From positions 1-24,644 of the forward strand of contig CAAFOY010000068.1 of the NCBI GenBank assembly GCA_900764695.1: 24,644 nt of DNA, in the 5' to 3' direction. The stretch comes from Lachnospiraceae bacterium. GTDB lineage: Bacteria > Bacillota_A > Clostridia > Lachnospirales > Lachnospiraceae. Within the stretch, counting starts at the first letter, position 1. Each line of letters opens with the position of its first letter. The position numbers were made by a program, and so were the translations under genes. Positions 1 through 6,307 of the stretch are shown one piece after another. The notes beneath the pieces were generated by a model. The model saw only the letters and a program-made list of their open reading frames with translations, was not told the DNA's origin and did not search any database.

Positions 1-140
1 AGTTCTGGACTACTTATACTTTTAACCTCAATCCCATTAGACGCACAAAATTTAAAATCCCCTCGTTTAATCCCATCTCCCTGCTCCAGCACTTTCATTA
101 ACAATACATTTTCGACTCTCCAAAATTTAATTTTTAACAT
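1..140 (-). CDS. hypothetical protein, 3' end beyond the window
   Basis: The reading frame opens with ATG at 140-138, two bases after the stop of the preceding gene, behind a strong GGAGGAG ribosome site at about 149-155. It stays open to the left edge, so only the first 46 residues are visible (start MLKIKFWRVENVLLM). I recognise no domain in this part. The spacing and ribosome site show it is co-translated with the 63-residue gene before it. The function is unknown and the protein is incomplete. Confidence 0.7.
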   Translation of the reverse strand, partial: MLKIKFWRVENVLLMKVLEQGDGIKRGDFKFCASNGIEVKSISSPE

Positions 141-142
141 TT

Positions 143-334
143 TTACATCTCCTCCTTACTTCTCAACCTTTTCAATTCTTTTTTACCTTCTGCCGACAAG
201 TCGTTTTCGTCTTTAATATTATTAAGACACGATATTACTCTGTCATTCATCATAGCTTGAAAATTTTCGTTCTTCGGTAATAGGCACTCTGTTTCTCCTT
301 TATGGAATACGCATTTTTTGCAGTTACAAATCAT
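143..334 (-). CDS. small Cys-rich hypothetical protein
   Basis: A 63-residue protein starting at ATG 334 behind a GGAAAGGGG ribosome site. The N-terminus has Cys3, Cys5, Cys8 and Cys17 (CNCKKC then ECLLP), with a further Cys36, a pattern that could hold one zinc ion. The C-terminal half is charged and probably helical. It lies in the leftmost part of the downstream operon among other small Cys-motif proteins. I cannot assign a family. A zinc-binding role is inferred only from the cysteine spacing. Confidence 0.6.
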   Translation of the reverse strand: MICNCKKCVFHKGETECLLPKNENFQAMMNDRVISCLNNIKDENDLSAEGKKELKRLRSKEEM

Positions 335-363
335 TTTAATTCCCCTTTCCGTATTCTTTTATA

Positions 364-396
364 ACTATATTAAGTTGTCTCTCCTTAACTTATAGT
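364..396 (-). other. intergenic hairpin
   Basis: ACTATA at 364-369 and AGTT at 373-376 pair with AACT at 387-390 and TATAGT at 391-396. This gives a 10-bp stem with a three-base bulge and a ten-base loop. On the transcript the loop carries GGAGAG. No T-run follows, so it is not a classical terminator. It lies between the MazG-like gene and the 63-residue gene and may be an RNA processing or stability element. Function unproven. Confidence 0.35.
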
Positions 397-398
397 AT

Positions 399-1046
399 TT
401 AGCTCAAATCACTTTTTAACTTTAGTGTTCTCAACAACTTTCCGTCAGCAATATCGTTTACCTTGTCAGTAGGTATATCAAGTAGATACTGTATTTGTGA
501 TAGCATAACAAGAACATCTGAAAATTCCTCTGTTATGCTATCCATTACTGTGTAAAATGGCTTTCTTACTGGTTGTCCTTTGCCTTTATAACGCATATAC
601 TTTGTTAAAGATTGAGTTAATTCGCTCATTTCTTCAATAAGTAAAAATACCTGTGCGTCACCGTATGTATCAGCAATTTCTCTCCACCCTTTTGCAGATG
701 TCAAACCAATAAGTTCTAACGGATAAGTGTGTTTAGTTAAGTCCGAAGAGTAGATAGGGTTATCACCATACTTTGACTTAACACATTCTACTTCTGTTTC
801 AAGCAATTCATATTTCTTATGAAACACGTCTGGCTTACAAGGGTAGTATTCGCCACGCAATCCTCTTATAATGTAATCACCGACATTTGCTCGCATATCA
901 CCTTCAAGTGTTCTTATAACTGGAACACCTTCGACAATATAGATATTTGTCTTTTCAGGTGTATTTGCAAACTGAATAATCTCTTGCATATTATCACCTG
1001 TCCACTCCATAGCATTTATTTCACAAGGTTTCGTTTTATACTTCAT
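399..1046 (-). CDS. phage N-terminal domain fused to MazG-like NTP pyrophosphohydrolase
   Basis: A 215-residue protein starting at ATG 1046 behind AGAAAGGAAG. Residues 1-82 match a conserved phage domain of unknown function (A-x-W-T-G-D-N at about 12-19, then GDYIIRGLRGEYYPCKPDVF near 56-75). Residues about 115-215 look like the all-alpha MazG/dUTPase-like NTP pyrophosphohydrolase fold. They carry EEMSE at 138-142 and EEFSD at 173-177, which fit the EExxE...ExxD metal-binding pattern that hydrolyses NTPs to NMP and pyrophosphate. The family often removes non-canonical or excess nucleotides. A phage nucleotide-pool role fits the neighbouring dATP/dGTP diphosphohydrolase-like gene at 2577-3236. 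Substrate unknown. Confidence 0.75.
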   Translation of the reverse strand: MKYKTKPCEINAMEWTGDNMQEIIQFANTPEKTNIYIVEGVPVIRTLEGDMRANVGDYIIRGLRGEYYPCKPDVFHKKYELLETEVECVKSKYGDNPIYSSDLTKHTYPLELIGLTSAKGWREIADTYGDAQVFLLIEEMSELTQSLTKYMRYKGKGQPVRKPFYTVMDSITEEFSDVLVMLSQIQYLLDIPTDKVNDIADGKLLRTLKLKSDLS

Positions 1047-1064
1047 TTATAATCTTCCTTTCTA

Positions 1065-1229
1065 TTAATAATTTCGTTCTTCACAAGCAGATGTTTCTTT
1101 AGCTTCCTTTTCCCAAGAATATTCCCAAGTGGAATTAAACACTCTCCTACCACACATTGCATAAAGCCCTGTACAGTAAACCCTTAGATATTTACAACCA
1201 AAACAACTCTTATTACTTATACTTTGCAT
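1065..1229 (-). CDS. small Cys-rich hypothetical protein
   Basis: I place the start at ATG 1229 (MQSISNKSCFGCKYL), giving 54 residues. An in-frame TTG at 1247 and GTG at 1238 also exist, but none has a strong ribosome site. Cysteines form CFGC, a Cys seven residues after it, another Cys seven further on, and one near the C-terminus, a plausible single zinc site. It follows the hairpin at 1250-1279, so its expression may be uncoupled from the gene before it. No known family recognised. Confidence 0.5.
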   Translation of the reverse strand: MQSISNKSCFGCKYLRVYCTGLYAMCGRRVFNSTWEYSWEKEAKETSACEERNY

Positions 1230-1249
1230 TGCTCTCACTCTTTTCAAAA

Positions 1250-1279
1250 GATAACATTCCTGTTTCGGTTAATGTTATC
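1250..1279 (-). terminator. hairpin, possible weak terminator
   Basis: GATAACATT at 1250-1258 is perfectly complementary to AATGTTATC at 1271-1279, with a 12-base loop. On the minus transcript the stem is followed by TTTTGAAAAG. It sits just after the stop of the zinc-ribbon gene. The stem is A/T-rich and the T-run short, so termination is probably partial. Confidence 0.4.
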
Positions 1280-1285
1280 GTTTCA

Positions 1286-1879
1286 TTAATCTTTATCTAT
1301 ACTGCTCCAATCAAGTCGTTGCCCACAATCAGGGCAGAAATTACATTTGTCCGAATAGTCCAACTCAAACATATGTCGACAAGTAGGGCAATAGCCAGTG
1401 TCAAATACTATTCCACATTCATCATAGCCGTCACCTTCAAGGTCAGGAACATCTGGTTTATTCCTTTTAATCATATCAGCAAAATCAACATAATCTTTGT
1501 CAGGGATTGCAACAGTAACCACCTTATCATTGCTATTAAACATAAGTTGAATTGACCGCAAACTTTCAAGAGGTAATTTATTAAGAGCATTACCATACCT
1601 TACACTCTCTTGTAAATCTCTTATCAAAGTAAATCTCTCAAAGCCTCTTACTGCAAGTGCATAAGTAGAATATAATTCAAATTGAGGAAAAACGTTATTG
1701 CAAGGCACAAAAACACCGTTAGTATTTTGTGAAAACTGTCCCATACGGCTTGTTTCAATATACTTTCTGCCAACTCGTGTAACAGGTATAGTTTCAATTT
1801 TACCATACTTTTCTGAATACCTATCCACATTTAAAAGAAAAGCGTCAGTTCCAGCTTTAAAATTCTTTATTGTTTGCAC
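1286..1879 (-). CDS. phage protein with C-terminal zinc ribbon
   Basis: The frame is open from GTG 1888, but the GTG at 1879 sits about ten bases from GGGAG, whereas 1888 is only one base from it, so I prefer 1879 (197 residues). Most of the protein is unassigned. The last roughly 35 residues form a zinc ribbon: CPTC, then CNFCPDCGQRLDW. The closing CGxxLDW is common at the ends of phage proteins of unknown role. The start lies inside the end of the preceding membrane-protein gene, implying translational coupling. Nucleic-acid or protein binding is the usual guess for such ribbons, but nothing here proves it. Confidence 0.65.
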   Translation of the reverse strand: MQTIKNFKAGTDAFLLNVDRYSEKYGKIETIPVTRVGRKYIETSRMGQFSQNTNGVFVPCNNVFPQFELYSTYALAVRGFERFTLIRDLQESVRYGNALNKLPLESLRSIQLMFNSNDKVVTVAIPDKDYVDFADMIKRNKPDVPDLEGDGYDECGIVFDTGYCPTCRHMFELDYSDKCNFCPDCGQRLDWSSIDKD

Positions 1880-2180
1880 GTTTCTCACACTCCCTTCTCA
1901 GTGTTTCTGTAAATTCTTCTTGTGACATTTTATCACTATCACCCTTATAAGTGATTTTTCTACTGTCATCAAAGCGTTGCTTATTCGGAGAGTTACGCAA
2001 CTGTCTTTCAAATAATTGTCTTTGTCTACGCATATATTCGATATTGTTTTCGAGCATATGCTTTTGTATTTCTTTTGAAGTCTTTACATTATGAAACATA
2101 ACATTTACGCCGATTATAATAACAAATAAAGCGAAAAGAAATAAAAAGACCCCTAAAGTAATACATAAGATTTTAAGCAT
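1857..2180 (-). CDS. membrane-anchored hypothetical protein
   Basis: I choose ATG 2180 (MLKILCITLGVF), with AAGG upstream and an 8-base overlap with the preceding stop. A longer frame from 2249 would overlap that gene by 77 bases. The 107-residue product has one N-terminal hydrophobic helix (about residues 2-27, rich in L, F, V and I), then a charged, Arg/Glu-rich, probably helical soluble part. This suggests a single-pass inner-membrane protein with a cytoplasmic tail. No family recognised. Its place between two zinc-motif genes gives no functional clue. Confidence 0.6.
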   Translation of the reverse strand: MLKILCITLGVFLFLFALFVIIIGVNVMFHNVKTSKEIQKHMLENNIEYMRRQRQLFERQLRNSPNKQRFDDSRKITYKGDSDKMSQEEFTETLRRECEKRANNKEF

Positions 2181-2571
2181 TGCCACTACCTTCTTTCTGA
2201 CGTTTGTTCTTGTAACACTCTCTTTTATATGCGGCCTCTTTTTCAGCACAAGCTATACACATACGTTGTGTTCTTTCAAGTGGTAGAGGTTCACCACACT
2301 TAACACATAAATGATTTTCAATTCTTTCAGCACGAGTTTTTTTAGCCCATTTACGCTTACCTGCTCTTACGGCATATAACTTTTCAGGCGACTCTTTATA
2401 GTTTCGGGCATTATTTGCCTTTCTTCTATCCTTACACTCTCTGCACGTTAAACTTCCTTCCTCTGCTGGACGCTTATGGCAGTTAGTACAGATACCGTCT
2501 TTCTTATTCTTTTCATACCTGTCTTTTCTGTATTTTTTATAATAGTCACTGTATTGTTGATAATCTGACAT
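2173..2571 (-). CDS. double CxxC zinc-finger protein
   Basis: A 132-residue very basic protein starting at ATG 2571 behind GGAGAG. Two similar modules are visible: C28-x2-C31 with C43-x2-C46, and C89-x2-C92 with C105-x2-C108. Between and around them are stretches rich in Lys, Arg and Tyr (YYKKYRKDRYEKNKK near the N-terminus). Each four-Cys set could bind one zinc. Basic charge plus paired zinc fingers suggests DNA or RNA binding, possibly a phage regulator. I see no HNH or GIY-YIG catalytic motif, so I do not call it a nuclease. Confidence 0.65.
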   Translation of the reverse strand: MSDYQQYSDYYKKYRKDRYEKNKKDGICTNCHKRPAEEGSLTCRECKDRRKANNARNYKESPEKLYAVRAGKRKWAKKTRAERIENHLCVKCGEPLPLERTQRMCIACAEKEAAYKRECYKNKRQKEGSGNA

Positions 2572-2576
2572 ATTGA

Positions 2577-3236
2577 TTACTCTCCATTCTTTTTAATTCC
2601 TGCAACCGTAAAATCGTCCAATGAAGGGTGATTTACCTTTGTATACATAGCACACACTATATTCCACAAAAATGCAATGTTATGTGGTTCATCTTCCAAT
2701 CCCACCATTACCTTTGTTAAGTGCCTTAAAGCACTGTCTATAAAGCTATGTAAAGGTAAACCTTTTTCCCAGTTTCTTGCTTCATACTTCAATGCCCCAT
2801 TCTCATAATGTTTTGCCAACTCCCAAAGAGTGTTAAAGAAAAAGGTAGTGTACTCACTGTTAAGTGCCTGTATGCTATCCAACTTTACACCCGACTTATA
2901 AGCGTTTAGAATTACGCCTAAATGAAACGTTGACAGTAGCGTTTGATAACTACCCAATTTTCTGAACAAATTTAATTGAAAATATATCTGTGCTATAATT
3001 CTTACTTCAAGCTCATCTAACTCCCCCTTTTTTGGTGGACGTTCTTCAATAAGCAATGTCCTAAAAATCGCATTATAGTCATCAACATTAAGTTGAGTAA
3101 CTATATTTGATATTTCTGCTAAAGGTAATAAGTCAAACCTACCTTTACCCTGTACAATTTCTCTCATTGCACCTGTTTCAAAATGTGTTCTTTCACCACT
3201 ATCTTGAAGTGGTGTTTTAGCTTTTATCTTATTCAT
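2577..3236 (-). CDS. dATP/dGTP diphosphohydrolase-like protein (DUF5664/MazZ-type) with internal insert
   Basis: A 219-residue protein from ATG 3236 behind AAAGGAGCGA. The family signature is present in two parts: TGAMREIVQGKGRFDLLP at residues 21-38, and ENGALKYEARNWEKGLPLH near 145-163, followed by SALRHL (168-173) and EDEPHNIAFLWN (181-192). These match phage proteins of the MazG-related dATP/dGTP diphosphohydrolase group, which cleave dNTPs to dNMP and pyrophosphate. In relatives I know, the two parts nearly touch. Here about 105 unrelated residues separate them. It is the first gene of its own transcription unit, 29 bases below a consensus promoter. MazZ in 2-aminoadenine phages belongs to this group, but no PurZ is seen here. 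Confidence 0.7.
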   Translation of the reverse strand: MNKIKAKTPLQDSGERTHFETGAMREIVQGKGRFDLLPLAEISNIVTQLNVDDYNAIFRTLLIEERPPKKGELDELEVRIIAQIYFQLNLFRKLGSYQTLLSTFHLGVILNAYKSGVKLDSIQALNSEYTTFFFNTLWELAKHYENGALKYEARNWEKGLPLHSFIDSALRHLTKVMVGLEDEPHNIAFLWNIVCAMYTKVNHPSLDDFTVAGIKKNGE

Positions 3237-3264
3237 TTTATTATCGCTCCTTTACTGTAATTGC

Positions 3265-3293
3265 ATTATACACTCTTTTATCCCTGTTGTCAA
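3265..3293 (-). promoter_or_regulatory. sigma-70-type promoter
   Basis: A perfect TTGACA (-35, 3288-3293), a 17-base spacer and a perfect TATAAT (-10, 3265-3270) on the minus strand. It lies just upstream of the diphosphohydrolase-like gene and should drive the leftward operon from 3236. The leader shares AATTACA and AAAGGAGCGA with the promoter at 8653-8681. Confidence 0.85.
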
Positions 3294-3315
3294 ATAAGGA
3301 AAATCCTCACTCCAA

Positions 3316-3423
3316 CTAATAAGGTAGCCTTGCTAACCAATATAAAAAACTAAGCATAATAAAAGCTATAAATATCACAAAGATTAGCAACCCCAACATA
3401 TACTCCCTAAACTTCTTACCCAC
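3316..3423 (-). CDS. small single-pass membrane peptide
   Basis: A 35-residue frame beginning with GTG 3423 five bases after AGGTG, eight bases after the preceding stop, and ending TAG at 3316. It starts with a basic segment (VGKKFREY), then a hydrophobic helix of about 20 residues rich in L, I, F and V, and ends LARLPY. An internal ATG (residue 9) would leave 27 residues. Such tiny phage membrane peptides are often missed. The good ribosome site and tight spacing support translation. Function unknown; it is the last gene before the promoter at 3293. Confidence 0.5.
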   Translation of the reverse strand: MGKKFREYMLGLLIFVIFIAFIMLSFLYWLARLPY

Positions 3424-3431
3424 AATATCAC

Positions 3432-3953
3432 CTACATTCTTCCGACATTATGCAGGCGAGTTTCTTCTGAAAAATCGTTTGTCCTTCTTGTAACTTCCCT
3501 ACTTAATAAGAATATTGCGTCATCAATATTCTCAATTTGCAATCTAAGGATTGACAATTTCTTTGTCAGGTCAATGTATTCTTCATATAAAGGTTTTACT
3601 TGTGGCTCTTGCACCACAAGTCTTTCCTTTGCTGACTCTGCCATTTTAGCAGGTAAGTCTTTATAATATTCTATGCTTAATTCAAGGTACTTTCTCTTTG
3701 CTTCTTCAACAAAGATTTCCATACGCCCAACTAAAGTACGCATATACATCTTTTGTTGAGTGAAAGCATTGAGGTGTTCACCAAGTTGTTTTGCCGTCAA
3801 CTCTGTTATTTGTGCAGGTAAGCTCAAATTATCTGAATTTATATGTAATGAATTATTGTCAGGCTCAAAGAGGGTTACACCCTTATCCTTTAGACTGCCT
3901 TCCATTCGTTGCATATAACTCTGACGTGCTTTTACAGGGTTAAATTTTGGCAT
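3432..3953 (-). CDS. conserved phage protein, helical, unknown function
   Basis: A 173-residue protein from ATG 3953 behind AAAGGAGTGATG. The middle (LPAQITELTAKQLGEHLNAF at about 45-64) begins a long region predicted to be helical, with heptad-like leucines through residue 160. The rest is charged. The LPxxITELTxxxLGExLNAxTQ pattern is one I associate with uncharacterised phage proteins encoded next to recombination nucleases. Here it follows directly on the Cas4-like nuclease with a 14-base gap. It might be a partner of that nuclease, but this is only neighbourhood inference. Confidence 0.6.
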   Translation of the reverse strand: MPKFNPVKARQSYMQRMEGSLKDKGVTLFEPDNNSLHINSDNLSLPAQITELTAKQLGEHLNAFTQQKMYMRTLVGRMEIFVEEAKRKYLELSIEYYKDLPAKMAESAKERLVVQEPQVKPLYEEYIDLTKKLSILRLQIENIDDAIFLLSREVTRRTNDFSEETRLHNVGRM

Positions 3954-3967
3954 ACGTCATCACTCCT

Positions 3968-4900
3968 TTAATTCCAACAAGCAATTCTATAATTGCACCA
4001 ACGGCAACAATCATCTGTCTTTTTACTTGCAATACGAGGTGGTACTTCACCCTTTGCAATATAATCGTTCAGGCTCTTATAGTCATTAAGTATCTCTGTC
4101 ATTAGGCTCTCTGCTTCTTTGCTCTTTGACGAAATAACAAACTCTTTCAAGTCCTGTGTGTTCTTATTCTCATAAAGAAATACTGCTTCTGTAACTGGCT
4201 GTTTCAAGCGATATAGAATATTATCAAACAGATTATGCAACTGGCACTGGTATTGTATCTTTTCTTCACGAGAATACTTTGAACCACCCTTTAGGTGCTG
4301 ATACAACTCTGCATATTCGGCAAATCTCTTTGTCTTACTACGCTTAAACTGTAAGATATTCTTATACCTTCTGTGCAACTCTTGTCTACGTTGCTCCGCA
4401 CAATAAACGTAAACAAGCCCCTGTCGCTTATGTTCAGGCTTAGGCTCTTTCAAAGAGCTAAAGCCCCTATCATTTATGGACTTGATTTCAAGAATGGCTA
4501 TTCTTTCAGTATAACCCTTTTCATTCAAAGGTGTTAATGCAAGCACACCGTCAGTATGCCCCTGTATATTATACTCCACATTATGCACAGGTAGCTCGTC
4601 CATAAGCAGAATACCCATATCCTTTAGATACCCTTGCAATCTTTCGTGTACCCCTGTACCATTGTCAAAGATACGTTGTGAACGAGGTGATATACTGTTA
4701 GGGTCAGCTTGTACACACTGTGTTCTTGCATAATATCTTTCACGAGGACATCTGCCGACTTGTGACGGAGCATTTACATCAATCGCTCTGTTTTCGTCTG
4801 CTTCATTAGCCTTTTTAGCTAAATACAAGTCCAAATCTTTAATCACATACCCTTCATTTTTCATAGCGTCAAATAAGTTCTTTAAAGCCATTTCTTGCAC
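3968..4900 (-). CDS. Cas4/RecB-like PD-(D/E)XK nuclease with Fe-S cluster motif
   Basis: About 310 residues. The frame is open from TTG 4903, but GTG 4900 has better spacing from AAGGA; ATG 4891 is also possible. Numbering from 4900, a RecB-type His at 85 (GVHERL), D117 in GHTDGVL, E138-I-K140 in ILEIKS, and Q160 in KRQGLVYVY form the PD-(D/E)XK active site. C51 (GRCPRE) and C299, C302 and C308 (CRWCNYRIAC) match the four-cysteine iron-sulfur set of Cas4/AddB-type nucleases. It likely degrades DNA ends exonucleolytically to feed RecA-mediated recombination. No CRISPR array or cas1/cas2 is nearby, so this is a phage recombination nuclease rather than an adaptation protein. Confidence 0.8.
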   Translation of the reverse strand: MQEMALKNLFDAMKNEGYVIKDLDLYLAKKANEADENRAIDVNAPSQVGRCPRERYYARTQCVQADPNSISPRSQRIFDNGTGVHERLQGYLKDMGILLMDELPVHNVEYNIQGHTDGVLALTPLNEKGYTERIAILEIKSINDRGFSSLKEPKPEHKRQGLVYVYCAEQRRQELHRRYKNILQFKRSKTKRFAEYAELYQHLKGGSKYSREEKIQYQCQLHNLFDNILYRLKQPVTEAVFLYENKNTQDLKEFVISSKSKEAESLMTEILNDYKSLNDYIAKGEVPPRIASKKTDDCCRWCNYRIACWN

Positions 4901-5118
4901 CAACCTTCCTTAAATGTGTTTATCAATCTTACACTTCTGTTCAGACTAAAATTACCTAAAAGAAGTCCGATAACAGACAGCCACTCAAAAGCGGTAAATA
5001 ATATGTAACTTTTCTTAAAGCATACTATTGCATAGACTATAACTGTTGCTACTGTAAATAACCTAAACAGCACACATAATATATTTGTTACTTTTATGTA
5101 TCTCGATACATCTTCCAT
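4882..5118 (-). CDS. two-helix membrane protein A
   Basis: A 78-residue protein from ATG 5118, placed directly after the stop of the preceding gene behind AGGAGGATAA. Two hydrophobic segments are visible, about residues 11-34 and 38-56, joined by a short KK-containing turn. The C-terminus is basic and overlaps the start of the Cas4-like nuclease gene. No family recognised. It is the third of three adjacent genes for similarly sized two-helix proteins that share topology but no obvious sequence. The membrane might be the site of an exclusion or anchoring function, which is inference only. Confidence 0.65.
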   Translation of the reverse strand: MEDVSRYIKVTNILCVLFRLFTVATVIVYAIVCFKKSYILFTAFEWLSVIGLLLGNFSLNRSVRLINTFKEGWCKKWL

Positions 5119-5358
5119 TTATTTATCCTCCTTTTTCTTAAAGAAAATTCTTAGAAATACACGCATACCTACTAAGCGTATAATACCTGTGATAGTGCAA
5201 ATAATCGCATTAGTCATTGTCATATTAAAAGATAGCACATCTTTTTCTACAAAGAATATCGCCCCGAAAATAACCATTAATGCACCTGCAAACATACAAA
5301 GTTTTTCACTCACATTGATGATAAGACTTAGGGTATACAATTTCGTTAGTTTATCCAT
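5119..5358 (-). CDS. two-helix membrane protein B
   Basis: I choose ATG 5358 (MDKLTKLYTLSLII), whose A is shared with the TAA of the preceding gene (TAATG) and which follows GGTGA. The upstream GTG at 5379 lies inside that gene. The product is 79 residues with hydrophobic segments at about 8-38 and 46-68, and ends in FKKKEDK. The Lys-rich end suggests a cytoplasmic C-terminus. No known family. Confidence 0.65.
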   Translation of the reverse strand: MDKLTKLYTLSLIINVSEKLCMFAGALMVIFGAIFFVEKDVLSFNMTMTNAIICTITGIIRLVGMRVFLRIFFKKKEDK

Positions 5359-5597
5359 TACTCTGTCACCGCCTTGCACTTAAACACTGATGTGAATATA
5401 AATGTCATCTGTACTATCTGTAATATTATAAATGATAGTACACTGACAATATTATAGTTTAAACCAAGTGTTTTATTGAGTAGCCACCCCATAAATACAC
5501 TTATACCGACAATAACCACTGACATAAGTGCTATGATTATAAGTAGAGCAAAAAGTATCTTACTTACATATGCAATATTAAATTCATCTCTGTTCAT
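5358..5597 (-). CDS. two-helix membrane protein C
   Basis: A 79-residue protein from ATG 5597 behind GAGGAAATT, overlapping the end of the resolvase gene by 14 bases. Hydrophobic segments span about residues 12-41 and 47-72. It is the first of the run of three small membrane proteins (with 5119-5358 and 4882-5118), all tightly coupled by overlapping stops and starts. Phage holins can have two helices, but a separate lysis cassette with a phiLC3 holin exists at 22-24 kb, so a lysis role here is unlikely. Confidence 0.65.
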   Translation of the reverse strand: MNRDEFNIAYVSKILFALLIIIALMSVVIVGISVFMGWLLNKTLGLNYNIVSVLSFIILQIVQMTFIFTSVFKCKAVTE

Positions 5598-6057
5598 TAT
5601 TAATTTCCTCCACGCATTCTAAGAAGTCAGACCATTTAAGAACCGCCAACTTGTCACCTGACAAAGCCCACTCAACAATCATAGGTTGATTATGTATCAT
5701 AAACTGCTTTTTATCAACATACAGACTTTCAAGTTGTTGATATATTTTCTTAGATAGCTTACTTTCAGCCAAATCATAATAAGCTACAACCGCCATTTTA
5801 TCCTTACCATTGCATAAATCAACAGACATTACAGGTAAGCGGAAATTCTCTTTAAGAGCTTCTTTACTTATCTTTGTCCACGTTTTTAGTGTCAAAGGGT
5901 AAGCTGGCTTTTCTGTTACCTTACACTCTACGAGGAACAGGTCACTTTTAACGTCCCCTTTTGCCCCCCATAAAGCCCCTGACGCTGGTGTAACCTTACC
6001 GCCAAGTTCATTTGCTACTCTTTTTTCTTGTATTTGACTCTTTTTTCTTACGTCCAT
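5584..6057 (-). CDS. Holliday-junction resolvase-like nuclease
   Basis: I choose ATG 6057 (MDVRKKSQIQEKR), eight bases from GGGAG; the earlier ATG 6072 contains that ribosome site. In the 157-residue product, E11 (IQEKRVA), G34-D35 in AKGDVKSD, and E44-C-K46 (FLVECKVTEK) form the E...GD...ExK pattern of Hjc-type PD-(D/E)XK resolvases. The S/T-rich loop before GD (TPASGALWGAKGD) is typical too. It should cut branched DNA made by RecA strand exchange and replication. Its place two genes below recA supports a recombination role. No frame problems seen. Confidence 0.75.
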   Translation of the reverse strand: MDVRKKSQIQEKRVANELGGKVTPASGALWGAKGDVKSDLFLVECKVTEKPAYPLTLKTWTKISKEALKENFRLPVMSVDLCNGKDKMAVVAYYDLAESKLSKKIYQQLESLYVDKKQFMIHNQPMIVEWALSGDKLAVLKWSDFLECVEEINNEQR

Positions 6058-6307
6058 TAATTTCGCTCCCATTCTTAAAAGATAATATATCTCTGTTTTT
6101 CGCTCCTTTTATCACTTCCCAGTAAAGGCAATAGGAAGTGGTATCAGTGTGTATCATATCATATTCAAGCACATTTGGGTTTTGACAAAGTTCTTCTTCA
6201 TCACCCACCGCCTGATAAAAGTGTTCACAATTTAAGCAAGACATAACATAACTGTTGCCTTTGGCTTTATTCTTAAAATCCTTAAAACCACGCCCTGTTA
6301 TCTTCAT
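6008..6307 (-). CDS. small Cys-motif protein
   Basis: A 99-residue protein whose ATG at 6307 overlaps the recA stop as ATGA. C24-x2-C27 (SCLNCEHF), C41 (ELCQNP) and C60 (SYCLYW) resemble a single zinc site found in many small phage proteins that have a CxxC...CxxP...CxxW layout. The C-terminal third is basic (GRKKKESNTRKK). Its last 50 bases overlap the start of the resolvase gene in another frame, an unusually long overlap even here. Function unknown; perhaps nucleic-acid binding given the basic tail. Confidence 0.65.
   Translation of the reverse strand: MKITGRGFKDFKNKAKGNSYVMSCLNCEHFYQAVGDEEELCQNPNVLEYDMIHTDTTSYCLYWEVIKGAKNRDILSFKNGSEINGRKKKESNTRKKSSK

Noticed and set aside
1157..1555. A 132-residue plus-strand open frame
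   Set aside because: It crosses antisense through the zinc-ribbon gene and the hairpin at 1250-1279; no promoter or ribosome site is seen for it.
2173..2571. HNH endonuclease
   Set aside because: Only zinc-type CxxC pairs are present; the His-Asn-His catalytic pattern is absent.
2577..3236. Evidence that this phage has 2-aminoadenine DNA
   Set aside because: A MazZ-like protein alone is not enough; purZ and datZ are not in the window and the family is common in ordinary phages.
3968..4900. CRISPR adaptation gene cas4
   Set aside because: The protein is Cas4-like, but there is no cas1, cas2 or repeat array; the neighbours are phage recombination genes.
5358..5597. Second holin
   Set aside because: Two hydrophobic helices are not specific, it lies far from the lysis genes, and a clear phiLC3-type holin is at 22415-22681.
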